This document shows, piece after piece, positions 5,044 to 5,743 of a stretch of DNA of 5,743 nt. The stretch spans positions 1 through 5,743 of the forward strand of contig BTQP01000122.1 in NCBI GenBank assembly GCA_036985935.1, given 5' to 3'. This DNA is from JAMBLL01 sp036985935 (GTDB lineage Bacteria > Actinomycetota > Acidimicrobiia > Spongiisociales > UBA5794). How positions within the stretch are numbered: position 1 is the stretch's first letter; each line of letters starts with the position of its first letter. Below the pieces are notes generated by a model. The model ran no database searches. It saw only the letters and a list, made by a program, of their open reading frames with translations, and was not told the origin of the DNA. The translations under genes were made by a program, and so were the position numbers.

Positions 5044-5743
5044 AATTCCCGCTGAGCTCTGAACGAACCCTCGCAGCCACAGCCGCGGGCGTAAGACCGT
5101 AGTGCTCCGCCAATTCACTGGCAGGAGCAGAAGCGCCGAAGTGGTCTATCCCGATCGCACTTCCGCCGTTGACAGCCATGGATTCCCACAGCGCAGTCGC
5201 ACCAGCTTCGATGGTAAAGACAGGCAGCGACGTTCCAAGCACGGAATCACGGTACGTCGCATCCTGCGCCATGAAAACCTCGACACATGGCATCGACACG
5301 ACGCGGACGGAGAGGTCGCCTTCGGCGAGAAGGTCTGCAACGCTCTCCGCGAGTTGGACCTCTGATCCCGTGGCCACCAACACCACATCGTCCCCTGGCA
5401 CCCGAACGTAACCGCCACGCAACACGTCAGATGTTGACGGCGGTGTCTGAGGTATTGGCAACCCCTGACGGGTCAGGATTATCGCCGAAGGGCCGTCCGT
5501 CCTATTGATGGACTGCTGCCAAGCGAGAGCGGTTTCGGTTGGGTCTGCGGGACGATGAACATGGAGTCTCGGGAGCAACCTCAGGCTCGACACCTGCGCG
5601 ATCGGTTGGTGGGTCGGACCGTCCTCGCCGAGGAATACCGAATCGTGCGTCCACACGAAGATGGAAGGGAGCCCCATGAGCGCTGCGAGCCGCACTGACG
5701 GGCGCATGTAGTCGGAGAAGATCAAGAACGTCCCACCGAATCC
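5042..5743 (-). CDS. tkt: Transketolase, C-terminal part (5' partial)
   Basis: The final 233 codons of transketolase, which moves two-carbon ketol units between sugar phosphates in the non-oxidative pentose phosphate or Calvin pathway using thiamine diphosphate and a divalent metal. The gene runs off the right edge, so roughly the first two thirds (diphosphate-binding domain and part of the pyrimidine domain) are not visible. Seen here are GGTFLIFSDYMRP at the edge, the sugar-phosphate-binding stretch LGEDGPTHQP (D41 and H45 of the visible part) and R92 in LTRQ, matching E. coli TktA D469, H473 and R520 by constant offset as recalled. The C-terminal domain starts near RGGYVRV (about residue 109) and includes VATGSEV and FGASAP. 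Nothing is broken. It is the upstream member of a two-gene unit with pepA; its promoter is outside the window. Confidence 0.96.
   Translation of the reverse strand, partial: GFGGTFLIFSDYMRPSVRLAALMGLPSIFVWTHDSVFLGEDGPTHQPIAQVSSLRLLPRLHVHRPADPTETALAWQQSINRTDGPSAIILTRQGLPIPQTPPSTSDVLRGGYVRVPGDDVVLVATGSEVQLAESVADLLAEGDLSVRVVSMPCVEVFMAQDATYRDSVLGTSLPVFTIEAGATALWESMAVNGGSAIGIDHFGASAPASELAEHYGLTPAAVAARVRSELSGN

Noticed and set aside
5031..5118. Longer N-terminus (29 extra residues) for the leucyl aminopeptidase
   Set aside because: It would overlap transketolase by 77 bp and has no ribosome site, whereas ATG 5031 has GAGGGG at 6 nt and the expected family N-terminus.

Overview
The window reads as ordinary chromosomal DNA from a GC-rich actinobacterium. 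The evidence is the high-GC codon use, several genes lacking a Shine-Dalgarno but carrying a -10-like hexamer 6-7 nt before the start codon (leaderless-type starts), and a secreted CAP-domain protein with a Thr/Pro-rich tail of a kind common in Acidimicrobiia. The Acidimicrobiia placement is inference from style, not from a marker gene.

Layout from left to right. Positions 1-279 (+) hold the 3' end of an ABC exporter ATPase; its stop codon lies inside a six-copy 7-bp tandem array (261-302). Positions 303-424 are a non-coding convergent spacer with a hairpin and a 15-bp direct repeat. Positions 425-1177 (-) encode an arylamine N-acetyltransferase. A compact divergent promoter region (about 1184-1256) separates it from an unrecognised 156-residue protein (1257-1727, +), which is followed by a rhodanese-ThiF/MoeB fusion (1770-2873, +). 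The last 44 bp of the fusion gene overlap, tail to tail, the end of a secreted CAP/SCP protein gene (2830-3492, -). Upstream of that gene lie a perfect inverted repeat (3515-3529) and a second 7-bp tandem array (3589-3611), which supplies the stop codon of an M17 leucyl aminopeptidase (3598-5031, -). The aminopeptidase gene sits 10 bp downstream of a transketolase gene (5042-5743, -, 5' end outside the window).

Functionally this is a mix of housekeeping and accessory metabolism: pentose phosphate cycling (transketolase), peptide turnover (aminopeptidase), sulfur carrier activation for molybdopterin, thiamine, cysteine or tRNA thiolation (rhodanese-MoeB), xenobiotic or CoA-ester acetyl transfer (NAT), export (ABC) and a secreted protein. 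Only transketolase-aminopeptidase looks clearly operonic; the unknown gene and rhodanese-MoeB may be co-transcribed. I see no phage, CRISPR, toxin-antitoxin, tRNA or rRNA. The most unusual signal is the pair of heptameric arrays, each placed at a gene's 3' end with TAG in the sense orientation, so that three consecutive units close all three reading frames.
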